DNA from: Providencia rettgeri
GTDB lineage: Bacteria; Pseudomonadota; Gammaproteobacteria; Enterobacterales; Enterobacteriaceae
Assembly: GCF_001874625.1 (NCBI RefSeq)
Contig: NZ_CP017671.1
Span: forward strand, 3,534,001 to 3,598,000
Reading direction: 5' to 3'
Length of the DNA stretch: 64,000 nt
Numbering within the stretch: the stretch's first letter is position 1; every line of letters begins with the position of its first letter. Made by a program: the position numbers and the translations under genes. Shown piece after piece: positions 33,285 to 42,600 of this stretch. The notes under the pieces are model-generated. The model saw only the letters and a list, made by a program, of their open reading frames with translations, searched no databases and was not told the origin of the DNA.

Positions 33285-34229
33285 ATGGACTTGTTCGCCT
33301 ATGGTGCAATACCGATTATCATTTTTGTCGCTATCGTTATTGTTTTTACCTGTGTTAAAACAGTGCCTCAAGGTTTCCAATGGACTGTAGAGCGCTTTGG
33401 TCGTTACACCCGTACCTTACAACCAGGCTTACATATCATCGTGCCATTTATGGATAAAATAGGCCGTCGTATTAATATGATGGAACAAGTCCTTGATATC
33501 CCATCTCAAGAAGTCATTTCTCGGGATAACGCCAACGTCACTATCGATGCCGTGTGCTTTATTCAGGTCGTAGACCCTGTTCGTGCAGCTTATGAGGTCA
33601 GTAATCTAGAGTTATCCGTACTGAATTTAACCATGACCAATATTCGTACTGTATTAGGTTCAATGGAACTTGACGAAATGCTGTCTCAACGTGATTCTAT
33701 CAATACTCGCTTATTACATGTCGTTGATGAAGCAACTAACCCTTGGGGGGTTAAAATCACCCGTATTGAAATTCGTGATGTCAAACCACCAAAAGAACTT
33801 ATCAGCGCGATGAATGCACAAATGAAGGCTGAACGGACTAAGCGTGCTGATATTTTGGAAGCTGAAGGGGTTCGTCAAGCGGCTATTTTAAAAGCCGAAG
33901 GTGAAAAACAATCCCAAATCCTAAAAGCAGAAGGTGAACGCCAGTCTGCTTTCTTACAAGCAGAAGCGCGGGAAAGAGCCGCGGAAGCCGAAGCGAAAGC
34001 GACTCAAATGGTGTCCGATGCTATAGCCGCAGGGGATATGCAAGCGATTAACTATTTCGTTGCCCAGAAGTACACTGATGCGCTAACCAGTATTGGTTCC
34101 GCTGAAAATAGCAAAGTGATTATGATGCCATTAGAAGCTAGCAATCTAATGGGAGCAATCGGCGGAATTACAGAGCTGATCGGCGAAAGTAAAAAAGCCA
34201 ACAATACCAAAAAACAGGTCGCAGAATGA
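33285..34229 (+). CDS. qmcA: SPFH/Band-7 membrane protein QmcA
   Basis: 314 residues: an N-terminal membrane anchor ([16 protein letters not shown]), a Band-7 domain ([20 protein letters not shown], then [16 protein letters not shown]), then an Ala/Glu-rich coiled coil (residues about 185-245) that oligomerises. It forms large cage-like inner-membrane assemblies and acts with the NfeD-like partner encoded next, overlapping by 4 bp (ATGA). Confidence 0.95.
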   Translation: MDLFAYGAIPIIIFVAIVIVFTCVKTVPQGFQWTVERFGRYTRTLQPGLHIIVPFMDKIGRRINMMEQVLDIPSQEVISRDNANVTIDAVCFIQVVDPVRAAYEVSNLELSVLNLTMTNIRTVLGSMELDEMLSQRDSINTRLLHVVDEATNPWGVKITRIEIRDVKPPKELISAMNAQMKAERTKRADILEAEGVRQAAILKAEGEKQSQILKAEGERQSAFLQAEARERAAEAEAKATQMVSDAIAAGDMQAINYFVAQKYTDALTSIGSAENSKVIMMPLEASNLMGAIGGITELIGESKKANNTKKQVAE

Positions 34230-34705
34230 TAGAGCTTATCAGTGCTCAGCCGGCATGGTTTTGGCTGTGTCTTGGTGGGCTATTGCTAATTGCCGAACTA
34301 CTTGGTACTGGCGGTTATCTACTATGGTCAGGAATTGCCGCTGTTGCCGTCGGGTTACTCACTTGGTTACTGCCATTTCTTGGTTGGGAATGGCAAGGAA
34401 TTTTATTCGCCGTATTAACGGTTGTGTCTGCCGTTTTATGGCGTAAGTGGTTAAGTGGGCGAAAGAAAACGACTGCCGATGACGTCAATCAAATTAGTCA
34501 CCAACTGGTTGGCTTCAAAGCACGTTTATTAACCGATACTGAAGAGGGCTATAGCCGCATACGCCTTGCCGATGGCAGTTGGCGTGTTTATAGCGACGTC
34601 CCTCTTTCTGTAAACACTGAAGTGGTCGTCGTTGCCGTTGATGGTATCACTTTGAAAGTTAAGCCTTCTGAAGGTGACAACAACTACGCGCCAAATGGTC
34701 AATAA
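34226..34705 (+). CDS. ybbJ: NfeD-like membrane protein YbbJ (QmcA partner)
   Basis: 159 residues. Three membrane spans ([20 protein letters not shown], then [20 protein letters not shown], then [15 protein letters not shown]) are followed by a small OB-fold domain ([20 protein letters not shown], then DGSWRV). It is the short NfeD1b type that accompanies SPFH proteins. Its start overlaps qmcA. Its last 47 bp overlap the end of the convergent cueR gene. Confidence 0.92.
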   Translation: MIELISAQPAWFWLCLGGLLLIAELLGTGGYLLWSGIAAVAVGLLTWLLPFLGWEWQGILFAVLTVVSAVLWRKWLSGRKKTTADDVNQISHQLVGFKARLLTDTEEGYSRIRLADGSWRVYSDVPLSVNTEVVVVAVDGITLKVKPSEGDNNYAPNGQ

Positions 34706-35069
34706 TTGGGCAGTCAGCACCATCATCCCCGGGGCACACATCGACAAGCTCTTGTAATGTATCTCGAATAGCAGACAATTTTACGATTGTCTGCTCTATT
34801 TCATTTATCTTAGCAATAGTTGTGCTTTTTACATCCGCACTATGTCTGCTGGGGTTACGGAATAACCCTAACAGCTCGCCACATTCATCCAGTGTAAAGC
34901 CAACATCTTTTGCTTGTTTGAGTAACACAAGTTCATTCAAGTGCCTCTCTTGATAATAGCGGTAGCTATTCTCCCCCCTTTCTGGTGGAGTAATTAGCCC
35001 TTTCTCTTCATAAAAACGAATCGCTTTTGCAGTTAGGCCAGTTTTTTTGGCAATTTCACTAATATTCAT
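34659..35069 (-). CDS. cueR: Copper efflux transcriptional activator CueR
   Basis: 136 residues from ATG 35069 ([20 protein letters not shown]); an upstream in-frame start lies in the copA promoter and is rejected. MerR family: the winged helix-turn-helix is residues 1-70, followed by a dimerisation helix. The metal loop CPGDDGADC holds the two Cys that bind Cu(I). It activates copA by untwisting a 19-bp spacer promoter that lies between the two divergent genes. Confidence 0.95.
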   Translation of the reverse strand: MNISEIAKKTGLTAKAIRFYEEKGLITPPERGENSYRYYQERHLNELVLLKQAKDVGFTLDECGELLGLFRNPSRHSADVKSTTIAKINEIEQTIVKLSAIRDTLQELVDVCPGDDGADCPIIDHLARSCCHLQKA

Positions 35070-35077
35070 AATTCCTC

Positions 35078-35108
35078 TTGACCTTAACCTTGCTGGAAGG
35101 TGTAACCT
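35078..35108 (+). promoter_or_regulatory. CueR-controlled copA promoter
   Basis: TTGACC (35078-35083), a 19-bp spacer, TAACCT (35103-35108). The overlong spacer contains the dyad CCTTnnCCTTGCTGGAAGG typical of CueR operators. The transcript has a leader of about 70 nt before copA. Confidence 0.88.
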
Positions 35109-35186
35109 TTGCATATCGACGAATTATAGACCAAATTAAAGATAAAATTATAGACCCATTTACTAAAAGGGTTTGGAGGCTGGAAA

Positions 35187-38129
35187 ATGAGTAATAAAGT
35201 TATATTGAAATTACAAGGGCTAAGCTGCATGCATTGCGTCAGTTCAGTCACTAAAGCATTGGAAAGTCGTGATGATGTGGCTAACCTTAAAGTTACCATC
35301 GACTATGCTGTTTTTGACAGTGATACCGATGCAACTGATTTTATTCCTACAATCACCGACGCTGGCTATGAAGCTACAGTCGCAACAACCCCTGACGTAC
35401 AATTACAGCTTTCCGGTCTAAACTGCATGAAATGTGCAGGTAAAACCCAGCAAGCACTTGAATCCGTTGATGGTGTTGCCGTCGCAATTGTTGATACCAC
35501 GCATGCAAAAGTCTATGGAACCGCTGATCCACAAGCTTTAATTAGCGCGGTTCAGCAAGCCGGTTATCATGCGGAGCTTGCACTACCTAATACAACAACA
35601 CTAGCTCTTTCTGGCTTAAGTTGCATGAAATGTGCAGCGAAAACGCAACAAGCTTTAGAAGCCGTTGAGGGGGTTGAACGTGCTAAAGTTGATACTAAAT
35701 CGGCTGTTGTTCACGGTCATGCTTCCGTTGATGCACTAATTAGTGCAATTGAAGGAGCAGGATATCAAGCATCCCTCAGTCAAGAAGGTTCTGAATCCCC
35801 AAAAACTGAGCCGCTGACGATAGAAACTGAACAGCCGGAAGCTGATTCAGCGGCAATATGTGATATTCCGGCACAGCAGTCTGATTTAGATGAACAACCT
35901 GACATAACACCAACCGATGACAGTGTTCAATTATTATTAGACGGGATGACTTGTGCCAGTTGTGTCAGTAAAGTGCAAAAAGCATTAAATAGCGTCCCAG
36001 GTGTTGAGAATGCACGTGTAAATTTAGCTGAACGCAGTGCGTTAGTTACAGGAACCGCAGTCCCTGAAGACCTGATTAACGCCGTCATAAAAGCCGGTTA
36101 TGGCGCTGAAATTATTCAAGATGAAGCAAAACGCCGCGAACGACAGCAAGAAGTGGCGCAGGGAAATATGCGTCGTTTTCGCTGGCAATCAGCGTTAGCA
36201 CTCGCTCTTGGTATCCCAGTGATGGTCTGGGGGATGATGGGCGATAATATGGTGCTCACTGAGCAAAACCATACTATTTGGCTAACCATTGGTCTGTTAA
36301 CCCTTGCCGTCATGGTGTTTGCAGGCGGCCACTTTTACCGTAATGCATGGCAAAGCCTAAAAAATGGCAGTGCCACAATGGATACCCTAGTTGCACTAGG
36401 AACAGGTGCAGCTTGGTTTTACTCTATCGTCGTCAATATTTGGCCAGAGTGGTTTCCTGATCAGGCAAGGCACCTTTATTACGAAGCCAGTGCAATGATT
36501 ATCGGTCTGATTAACCTAGGCCATGCGCTAGAGCAACGTGCTCGTCAGCGTTCATCAAAAGCTCTCGAAAGGCTATTGGATTTAACGCCCCCCACTGCCC
36601 GTGTCGTCACAGAGCAAGGCGAAGTGGATATGCCATTAGAGCAGGTGACAAAAGGGATGGTGTTACGCTTAGCGACGGGCGACCGCGTACCTGTCGATGG
36701 TGAAATCATTGAAGGAGAAGTCTGGCTAGATGAAGCAATGCTAACTGGTGAGCCAATCCCTCAGCAAAAAAGCAAGGGTGACCAAGTCCATGCAGGTACT
36801 GTAGTTCAGGATGGAACTGTGCTATTTCGCGCAGCAGCTGTGGGGAGTCAAACTACCTTAGCTCGTATTATTTATCTTGTTCGCCAAGCACAAAGCAGCA
36901 AACCACAAATCGGCCAACTTGCTGACCGTATTTCTGCGGTGTTTGTACCTATCGTCGTGGCTATTGCTTTGATTTCAGGTGCCATCTGGTACTTTGTTGG
37001 CCCTGCCCCACAAATTACCTACGCACTGGTCATTACCACCACGGTACTTATTATTGCTTGTCCTTGTGCCTTAGGTTTAGCGACGCCTATGTCCATTATT
37101 TCAGGCGTAGGTCGAGCTGCTGAATTTGGTGTCTTAGTGCGTGATGCAGATGCGTTACAACAAGCCAGTGAATTAGATACCATAGTATTCGATAAGACAG
37201 GTACATTGACTGAGGGTATGCCACAAGTTACCGATATCCATGTATTTAATGGTTATGAACAAGATACCGCCTTACAACTGGCGGCCTCATTGGAAAATGG
37301 TTCTAATCACCCATTAGCACGTGCGGTATTAGCCCGAGCAAAAGGCTTAACATTACCAACCAATGAGCAATTTAGGACTCTCGCAGGCCTTGGTGTCAGC
37401 GCCATCATTAATGGGCAAACCATTTTATTAGGCAACCAAAAGCTGTTAACACAAAATAATATCGACACCCGCGATATTGAAGAGACATTGCATCAACAAG
37501 CAACTCAAGGTGTAACACCTGTCATGTTAGCGGTGGATGGCAAAGTCGCTGCACTATTATCTATCCGTGACCCATTACGTGAAGACAGCATAAGTGCGCT
37601 GGCGCGTTTACATAAACAAGGTTTCCGTTTAGTCATGTTAACTGGCGACAACCCAGTAACCGCCAATGCGATAGCCAAAGAAGCGGGTATTGATGAAGTT
37701 ATCGCCGGCGTAATGCCTGACGGTAAATCAGCAGCAATCGAAGCCTTACAAGCCAAAGGCCACAAAGTGGCGATGGTCGGTGATGGTATCAATGATGCCC
37801 CTGCTCTAGCCCGAGCTGACGTTGGTATTGCGATGGGTGGCGGTAGTGATATCGCGATTGAGACCGCATCCATTACCTTAATGCGCCAAAGCTTACATGG
37901 CGTTGCCGATGCAGTGTCTATTTCAAAAGGAACACTGCGTAACATGAAACAAAACCTGTTTGGTGCCTTTGTTTATAACACATTAGGCATTCCAATCGCG
38001 GCGGGTATTTTATACCCAATTACGGGGACTTTACTTAACCCTGTCGTTGCAGGTGCAGCAATGGCCTTATCATCCATTACCGTGGTCAGTAACGCCAACC
38101 GCTTATTACGCTTTAAACCTGAGAAATAA
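35187..38129 (+). CDS. copA: Cu(I)-exporting P1B-type ATPase CopA with four HMA domains
   Basis: 980 residues against 834 in E. coli. Four N-terminal metal-binding domains are visible by their CxxC: C14-C17 (SCMHC), C80-C83 (NCMKC), C146-C149 (SCMKC) and C256-C259 (TCASC). E. coli has two. Domains 2 and 3 are nearly identical ([13 protein letters not shown] and [13 protein letters not shown]), pointing to recent duplication. The ATPase core is intact: TGE in [11 protein letters not shown] in [23 protein letters not shown], and [12 protein letters not shown] slippery site with pseudoknot follows domain 3. It exports copper across the inner membrane and is CueR-controlled. The start follows TTGGAGG. 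Confidence 0.97.
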   Translation: MSNKVILKLQGLSCMHCVSSVTKALESRDDVANLKVTIDYAVFDSDTDATDFIPTITDAGYEATVATTPDVQLQLSGLNCMKCAGKTQQALESVDGVAVAIVDTTHAKVYGTADPQALISAVQQAGYHAELALPNTTTLALSGLSCMKCAAKTQQALEAVEGVERAKVDTKSAVVHGHASVDALISAIEGAGYQASLSQEGSESPKTEPLTIETEQPEADSAAICDIPAQQSDLDEQPDITPTDDSVQLLLDGMTCASCVSKVQKALNSVPGVENARVNLAERSALVTGTAVPEDLINAVIKAGYGAEIIQDEAKRRERQQEVAQGNMRRFRWQSALALALGIPVMVWGMMGDNMVLTEQNHTIWLTIGLLTLAVMVFAGGHFYRNAWQSLKNGSATMDTLVALGTGAAWFYSIVVNIWPEWFPDQARHLYYEASAMIIGLINLGHALEQRARQRSSKALERLLDLTPPTARVVTEQGEVDMPLEQVTKGMVLRLATGDRVPVDGEIIEGEVWLDEAMLTGEPIPQQKSKGDQVHAGTVVQDGTVLFRAAAVGSQTTLARIIYLVRQAQSSKPQIGQLADRISAVFVPIVVAIALISGAIWYFVGPAPQITYALVITTTVLIIACPCALGLATPMSIISGVGRAAEFGVLVRDADALQQASELDTIVFDKTGTLTEGMPQVTDIHVFNGYEQDTALQLAASLENGSNHPLARAVLARAKGLTLPTNEQFRTLAGLGVSAIINGQTILLGNQKLLTQNNIDTRDIEETLHQQATQGVTPVMLAVDGKVAALLSIRDPLREDSISALARLHKQGFRLVMLTGDNPVTANAIAKEAGIDEVIAGVMPDGKSAAIEALQAKGHKVAMVGDGINDAPALARADVGIAMGGGSDIAIETASITLMRQSLHGVADAVSISKGTLRNMKQNLFGAFVYNTLGIPIAAGILYPITGTLLNPVVAGAAMALSSITVVSNANRLLRFKPEK
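35798..35872 (+). promoter_or_regulatory. Programmed -1 frameshift element in copA
   Basis: In-frame slippery heptamer C CCA AAA (35798-35804, codons 204-206), a 5-nt spacer, then an H-type pseudoknot. Stem 1 is GCCGCTGA (35810-35817) with TCAGCGGC (35847-35854), 8 bp. Stem 2 is GCCGGAA (35834-35840, inside the stem 1 loop) with TTCCGGC (35866-35872), 7 bp. After slippage the next codons are AAC and TGA, giving a 207-residue product that ends SPKN and holds HMA domains 1-3. E. coli copA uses CCCAAAG at the equivalent place to make the chaperone CopA(Z). Confidence 0.88.
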
Positions 38130-38137
38130 CCCTGTAA

Positions 38138-38166
38138 GGAGAGGAAATTGATTTCCTCTCCTTTTA
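38138..38166 (+). terminator. Terminator of copA
   Basis: GGAGAGGAAA (38138-38147), short loop TTGA, TTTCCTCTCC (38152-38161), then TTTTA. The stem is 10 bp and perfect. Confidence 0.9.
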
Positions 38167-38280
38167 TCCATTCTCACAGAAAATGCTTTATGCAGTAAAA
38201 TCTTATTATCTTATATGTTATTAATTGAAAGCGAAGTCTATAATGTTAAATATCCCGTTATTTAATATTTGGAGTACAAA

Positions 38281-38862
38281 ATGCTTAATATTGATAGTGA
38301 TAAGCTCGCAAAACTCGCTAGTGAAGAGTTTAAAAAACAGCGCACCATTTTGTTAATATTATCTTTTTTACTATTAGCAGGTGGGATTTTTTGTATTATT
38401 AACCCAATGATATCTGGTATCGCCGTCAGTACAGTACTAGGTGTTTTGCTTATTATTGGTGGTGTTGGCGCAATTGTGAGCATCTTAAGCACCGTTATTT
38501 ACACGGGGTGGTCACGCTTATTTGGCTTTATTATTGGGCTAATCTATATCATTGTTGGCTATTCCTTTATCAAAGACCCGCTCCAAAGTCTAATTGCTCT
38601 CGCCATTTTTGTAGCCGCTCTTTTTATTATTGGTGGTGTTATTCGGCTATATGTTGGCTTCCAACAAATCAGCTCCGCTAGCGGTTGGTTGCAAATTATT
38701 ATTGGTCTTTTAGATTTCTTTATCGCCTATTTACTCATCGGAAACGGCCCAATTACGTCAATCACTTTACTGACAACATTGATTGGTATTGAAATGGTAT
38801 TTAGTTCCTTTAGCTTATTTACGTTGTTAAGCGTGTTTAAAAATATCAATAAGCAAAGTTAA
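38281..38862 (+). CDS. HdeD-family (DUF308) membrane protein
   Basis: 193 residues from ATG 38281, preceded by TTTGGAG; an in-frame ATG at 38269 precedes that ribosome binding site. After a charged N-terminal helix (KLAKLASEEFKKQ) six hydrophobic segments arranged as three hairpin-like repeats are visible, with the glycine pattern LLLAGGIFCIINP and GFIIGLIYIIVGYSFIKDP of DUF308. E. coli HdeD contributes to acid resistance at high cell density. Here it is monocistronic, bracketed by terminators (38138 and 38871). Confidence 0.8.
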   Translation: MLNIDSDKLAKLASEEFKKQRTILLILSFLLLAGGIFCIINPMISGIAVSTVLGVLLIIGGVGAIVSILSTVIYTGWSRLFGFIIGLIYIIVGYSFIKDPLQSLIALAIFVAALFIIGGVIRLYVGFQQISSASGWLQIIIGLLDFFIAYLLIGNGPITSITLLTTLIGIEMVFSSFSLFTLLSVFKNINKQS

Positions 38863-38870
38863 TCACTGAT

Positions 38871-38898
38871 AATGCCTCTATTATAGAGGCATTATTTC
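38871..38898 (+). terminator. Terminator after the HdeD-like gene
   Basis: AATGCCTCTA (38871-38880), loop TTA, TAGAGGCATT (38884-38893), then ATTTCC. Confidence 0.8.
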
Positions 38899-39032
38899 CT
38901 CGGTTTTATCCACCCTTTATTTAATCACTTTTAATGACAAACACACTAAAAATGCGCAATTGACGTTCAACATTCGCAAAATGACCAAAGATTGTTTAAC
39001 CTAGTTGTCTAACTAAGAATTGGGTAGGGAAC

Positions 39033-39830
39033 ATGGGAAAACTTATCGAAAATTTAAAAAATTGGCTCCATATGGAAACTGCGCCAGTCTATCCTTATCC
39101 CGCCATTGATGTTCGACTATCAAAGCACCTCAAACTGCACATAGTGGGCAGTATTCATATGGGAACAGAAAATATGTTTCCCTTATCTAGCGTACTATTA
39201 GACAAACTTAACCAAGCAGATGCATTGATTGTTGAAGCGGATATTACTGATACCCACTCACCTTTTTCTGACGGTAATACTGAGCTACCTCCAGTCCAAC
39301 AGCGGTTAACTGATAAAGAGTTCAGTCTTTTCTTACAGTCTTGCCAAGAAATACACCAATCACCTGAACGCTTTGACGCACTACCTTCATGGCAAATCGC
39401 ATTGATCTTACAAGCAACACAAGCCCAAGAACTGGGTTTGCGCGGTCATTATGGCATAGACTATCAATTACTCCGCAGTGCCCAATCGCAGAATAAACCT
39501 ATTATCGAGCTTGAGGGAACCCATTCCCAAGTTGAATTGTTGCTTTCCTTGCCTAATAATGGGCTTACGTTATTACAAGACTCACTGGTTCACTGGCGAG
39601 AAAACGCACGTTTACTGCAAACCATGATAGGTTGGTGGCTAGATTACCAACCCAATAATCGAACGATTCTCCCAAATACCTTTAGCGAAGGGACATATCA
39701 AGTATTAATGAATCAACGTAATGCAGATTGGGGAAAGAAGCTCAAAGCGCTCCCTGATGGAAATTATGTTGTCGCCGTGGGCGCATTGCATTTATTTGGT
39801 GAAAATAGTCTTGTTGAATATTTGCGTTAG
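39033..39830 (+). CDS. ybaP: TraB/GumN family protein YbaP
   Basis: 265 residues (E. coli 264). The N-terminal motif [13 protein letters not shown], the Glu in IVEADIT, and the C-terminal [12 protein letters not shown] are the paired GxxH signatures of the TraB/GumN (Tiki-like, EreA/ChaN superfamily) putative metalloprotease fold. Function in enterobacteria is unknown. I see no clear signal peptide. It is followed 29 bp later by ybaK, as in E. coli, so the two probably form an operon. Confidence 0.88.
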   Translation: MGKLIENLKNWLHMETAPVYPYPAIDVRLSKHLKLHIVGSIHMGTENMFPLSSVLLDKLNQADALIVEADITDTHSPFSDGNTELPPVQQRLTDKEFSLFLQSCQEIHQSPERFDALPSWQIALILQATQAQELGLRGHYGIDYQLLRSAQSQNKPIIELEGTHSQVELLLSLPNNGLTLLQDSLVHWRENARLLQTMIGWWLDYQPNNRTILPNTFSEGTYQVLMNQRNADWGKKLKALPDGNYVVAVGALHLFGENSLVEYLR

Positions 39831-39859
39831 TAAGTCATAACTCAATAAAAGGCAAAAGA

Positions 39860-40332
39860 ATGACTCCAGCCGTTAAATTACTCGAAAAACAAAAAATTCA
39901 ATTTACACTGCATCCCTATGAACATGACCCCAATGAAAGTAACTTTGGTGATGAAGCAGTGCGTAAGCTCGGGTTAGATGCCAAACAGGTATTTAAAACA
40001 CTCTTAGTCGCCTTAAATGGTGACCAAAAAACATTAGCCGTTGCTGTCACCCCTGTTTCAGGTCAATTAGATTTAAAGTTAGTCGCCAAAGTATTTAAAG
40101 TAAAAAAAGTTGAAATGGCCGACCCTCAGATAGCCCAAAAAACAACGGGGTATTTGCTTGGGGGATTAGCCCATTAGGCCAAAAGAAGCGTCTGCCCACC
40201 GTTATCGATGACCAAGCACAACAATATGCGACGATGTTTATTTCTGGGGGAAAACGTGGATTAGATATTGAACTCGCCCCCACAGACCTCGCTAACGTAC
40301 TGAATGCCACCTTTGCTGAAATTCGCAAGTAG
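39860..40332 (+). pseudogene. ybaK: Cys-tRNA(Pro)/Cys-tRNA(Cys) deacylase YbaK, frameshifted
   Basis: The first frame encodes [20 protein letters not shown] to TTGYLLGG, then runs into a stop at 40177. The rest of YbaK ([11 protein letters not shown] to GGKRGLDIELAP) continues in the +1-shifted frame to a TAG at 40330-40332. Restoring one G in the run at 40160-40164 (five G; six needed) rebuilds a 157-residue protein, close to the E. coli length of 159. YbaK clears mischarged Cys-tRNA(Pro). The rest is uninterrupted and well conserved, so this is a very recent mutation, a length-variable G tract, or a base-calling error. Confidence 0.85.
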
Positions 40333-40343
40333 CTGCTGATTTA

Positions 40344-40631
40344 ATGTTTCCCGTTACTATTGAATGGGTATTAACTAAAAATGGTGGTAGAAAACAACTA
40401 CCGCCAATCGGGCTCTATTATGCAGTCGCTCACTTCGATATCCCTAACAGTAAAAATTGGAGTGTAGTATTTCAACTTGAAATCCACTTAATAAATAGCC
40501 ATCAGTTGTGGTTAACACAAGGAAAAGTTCGTTTCCTTGTTGACCATGCACCTAATGACTATTTTAAGCACTTATCTACTTTCAAGATCTTTGAAGGACC
40601 ACGTTTAGTGGCAAATGTATTTTTGCGATAA
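40344..40631 (+). CDS. Small protein of unknown function
   Basis: 95 residues starting 12 bp after the ybaK stop; the ribosome binding site is poor. The ending RFLVDHAPNDYFKHLSTFKI, then FEGPRLVANVFLR, resembles the small beta-barrel domain of EF-Tu-like short proteins (strand, turn, FEGPRxVAxV). Function unknown. It is convergent with ushA, separated by a bidirectional hairpin (40635-40654). Confidence 0.6.
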   Translation: MFPVTIEWVLTKNGGRKQLPPIGLYYAVAHFDIPNSKNWSVVFQLEIHLINSHQLWLTQGKVRFLVDHAPNDYFKHLSTFKIFEGPRLVANVFLR

Positions 40632-40634
40632 AAA

Positions 40635-40660
40635 AGCCCCATATAAATGGAGCTTTTCTA
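40635..40660. terminator. Bidirectional terminator between 40344-40631 and ushA
   Basis: AGCCCCAT (40635-40642), loop ATAA, ATGGAGCT (40647-40654) with one mismatch. It has A/T runs on both sides, so it can serve both convergent genes. Confidence 0.7.
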
Positions 40661-40673
40661 CTGGTTTTATGAA

Positions 40674-42344
40674 TTATTTATTGTTGTAAATAATTTCACC
40701 TTTAGGTTCATAGTCCGCGGCCTTCAGAGGGGAATGTTTTTCAATATACCCCTTGAGGACTTCTGCATCGACAAAACCTGTATTGACGTAGTTTGGATGG
40801 TTGTCGATCTTCGGATAACCATCTCCACCGATAGCATTGAAGTTTAATGTTGCCATGCGATAAGTTTTGCTAGGGTCAACAGGCTGACCATCAATTTTAA
40901 CATCACTGATAGTGCCATCTTTATTCAGTGTTAAATTCACATTATAAAACTGACCATACGCACCCGCATCAGGCTTCATATTTGCCACAGCTGTCAAATA
41001 AGGGATCACTTCATCCCCTTTAAAATCAACATACACTAGCTCATTAGCAAACGGTTGAACTTTAAGGACATCTTTGTAGGTAATATCACCACTTTCAATA
41101 GAATCACGAACACCACCACCGCTCATGATGGCGAAATCGGCCCCTGCTCGCTCTTTTTGTGCAGCTAACAGAAGATGCCCCATATTGGTTTGAACAAAAC
41201 GAACTTTACTGCGGTCACCTTCAAGTTTACCTTCAACTGACCCCACCTTCACACTAAGTTGCTTATCACCTTTTTCTTGGTAAGGCGTCAGAAGCTTGGT
41301 CATTTCAGGGTTGTGAGCTATTTCTTGCGTATAATAAACGCGCTCACTCGTGCCGTCTTCTTTCGTGATTTTTTTCTTTAAGTTAATTGGAATTAACTGG
41401 TAATGTTTCAGGGTAAACTTACCATTTTTAAATTCAAAATCAGCACGTCCGACATATTTACCCCATTCGTGTGCTTGAACAATCCAAGTCCCATTTTGGT
41501 TATCTGGCGCACAAGGCGTGCCTGGCACATAATCAGCTTGCTTGTAGTTTTTATTTTCTTGAGACATACAAACAGGGTCTTGTGAATGCCCCCCAACAAT
41601 CATATCTAAATAACCCGCGGGTAAACTACGAGCCATTTCTACATCACCCGGCGCATTTGAACCATGATTGCCATCATCATAGTGCCCCATGTGGGTTGCG
41701 GCGATGATGATGTCTGGTTTTTCTGTTTCTCGTAACTCTTCGACGACTTTTTTCGCTTCATCAGCAGGTACGCGAAACTCAACGTCAGGGAAGTTTGCTG
41801 GGTTACCGATACGAACTGTATCATCGGTTGTTAGCCCCATCACGGCGATTTTTACGCCTTGCTTATCGAAAACTTGGTAAGGCTTAAATAAACGCTTACC
41901 TGTGCTTGCCTGATAAATATTGGCAGATAAGAAAGGAAACGTTGCCCATTTTTCTTGCTGGCGCAGAGTTTCCAAAGGATTATCAAATTCATGGTTACCC
42001 AATGCCATTGCATCGTAACCTACAAGGTTCATACCTTTGAAGTCAGGCTCTGCATCTTGCAGATCTGATTCAGGAACACCTGTGTTTATATCACCACCAG
42101 ATAGCAATAAAACGCTACCACCCTGCTTTGCTACTTCATCGCGAATTTCATCAACCACTGTTTTCTGAGCTGCTAGCCCGTATTCGCCATGGTCATTATG
42201 CCAAAAGTGCCCATGATGGTCATTGGTATGCAAAATAGTGATATTATAGGTTTTATCTTTTTCCCACGCATTTGCCATAGTGGCGGGTATTAACGCTAAT
42301 GATACCGTCAATGCACATGCGGATGCCTTAAATGTAAACCTCAT
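40674..42344 (-). CDS. ushA: Periplasmic UDP-sugar hydrolase / 5'-nucleotidase
   Basis: 556 residues (E. coli 550) with a signal peptide (FKASACALTVSLALIPATMA, cleavage near NAWE). Metallophosphatase motifs: ILHTNDHHGHFWHNDHGEYG, GGDINTG, ALGNHEFD with the catalytic Asn-His, ATHMGHY and VGGHSQDP. The C-terminal substrate domain follows (AIMSGGGVRDSI). It breaks down UDP-glucose and nucleotides for nucleoside uptake. It is monocistronic and divergent from fsr. Confidence 0.96.
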   Translation of the reverse strand: MRFTFKASACALTVSLALIPATMANAWEKDKTYNITILHTNDHHGHFWHNDHGEYGLAAQKTVVDEIRDEVAKQGGSVLLLSGGDINTGVPESDLQDAEPDFKGMNLVGYDAMALGNHEFDNPLETLRQQEKWATFPFLSANIYQASTGKRLFKPYQVFDKQGVKIAVMGLTTDDTVRIGNPANFPDVEFRVPADEAKKVVEELRETEKPDIIIAATHMGHYDDGNHGSNAPGDVEMARSLPAGYLDMIVGGHSQDPVCMSQENKNYKQADYVPGTPCAPDNQNGTWIVQAHEWGKYVGRADFEFKNGKFTLKHYQLIPINLKKKITKEDGTSERVYYTQEIAHNPEMTKLLTPYQEKGDKQLSVKVGSVEGKLEGDRSKVRFVQTNMGHLLLAAQKERAGADFAIMSGGGVRDSIESGDITYKDVLKVQPFANELVYVDFKGDEVIPYLTAVANMKPDAGAYGQFYNVNLTLNKDGTISDVKIDGQPVDPSKTYRMATLNFNAIGGDGYPKIDNHPNYVNTGFVDAEVLKGYIEKHSPLKAADYEPKGEIIYNNK

Positions 42345-42600
42345 ACATTTCTCCCTGCTGGTATAGGAATTTTAATTGACTAATATTAGATTATAGCTTG
42401 TCACGACCCTCAGTTTTATAGCACAAAAATATGAACAGGATTTGATACCTATTGCAGAATAAGAAATTCGTTTCATAAAAATGAGATCGCCATCAAATAA
42501 ATCACTGGTGTTATTTTTTCATGTGACTTATTTATTCATTTAAATAAATTGTATTTCAGCTATATTGATAACAATTATGTAACACAGAAAGTTGATAATT

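Noticed and set aside
37505-37945. 146-codon antisense frame in copA
   Set aside because: Lies opposite the ATPase core; composition rich in Ala/Ser/Pro typical of a shadow frame.
40095-40328. Minus-strand frame opposite ybaK
   Set aside because: Antisense to the clearly conserved ybaK coding sequence, even though ybaK is frameshifted.
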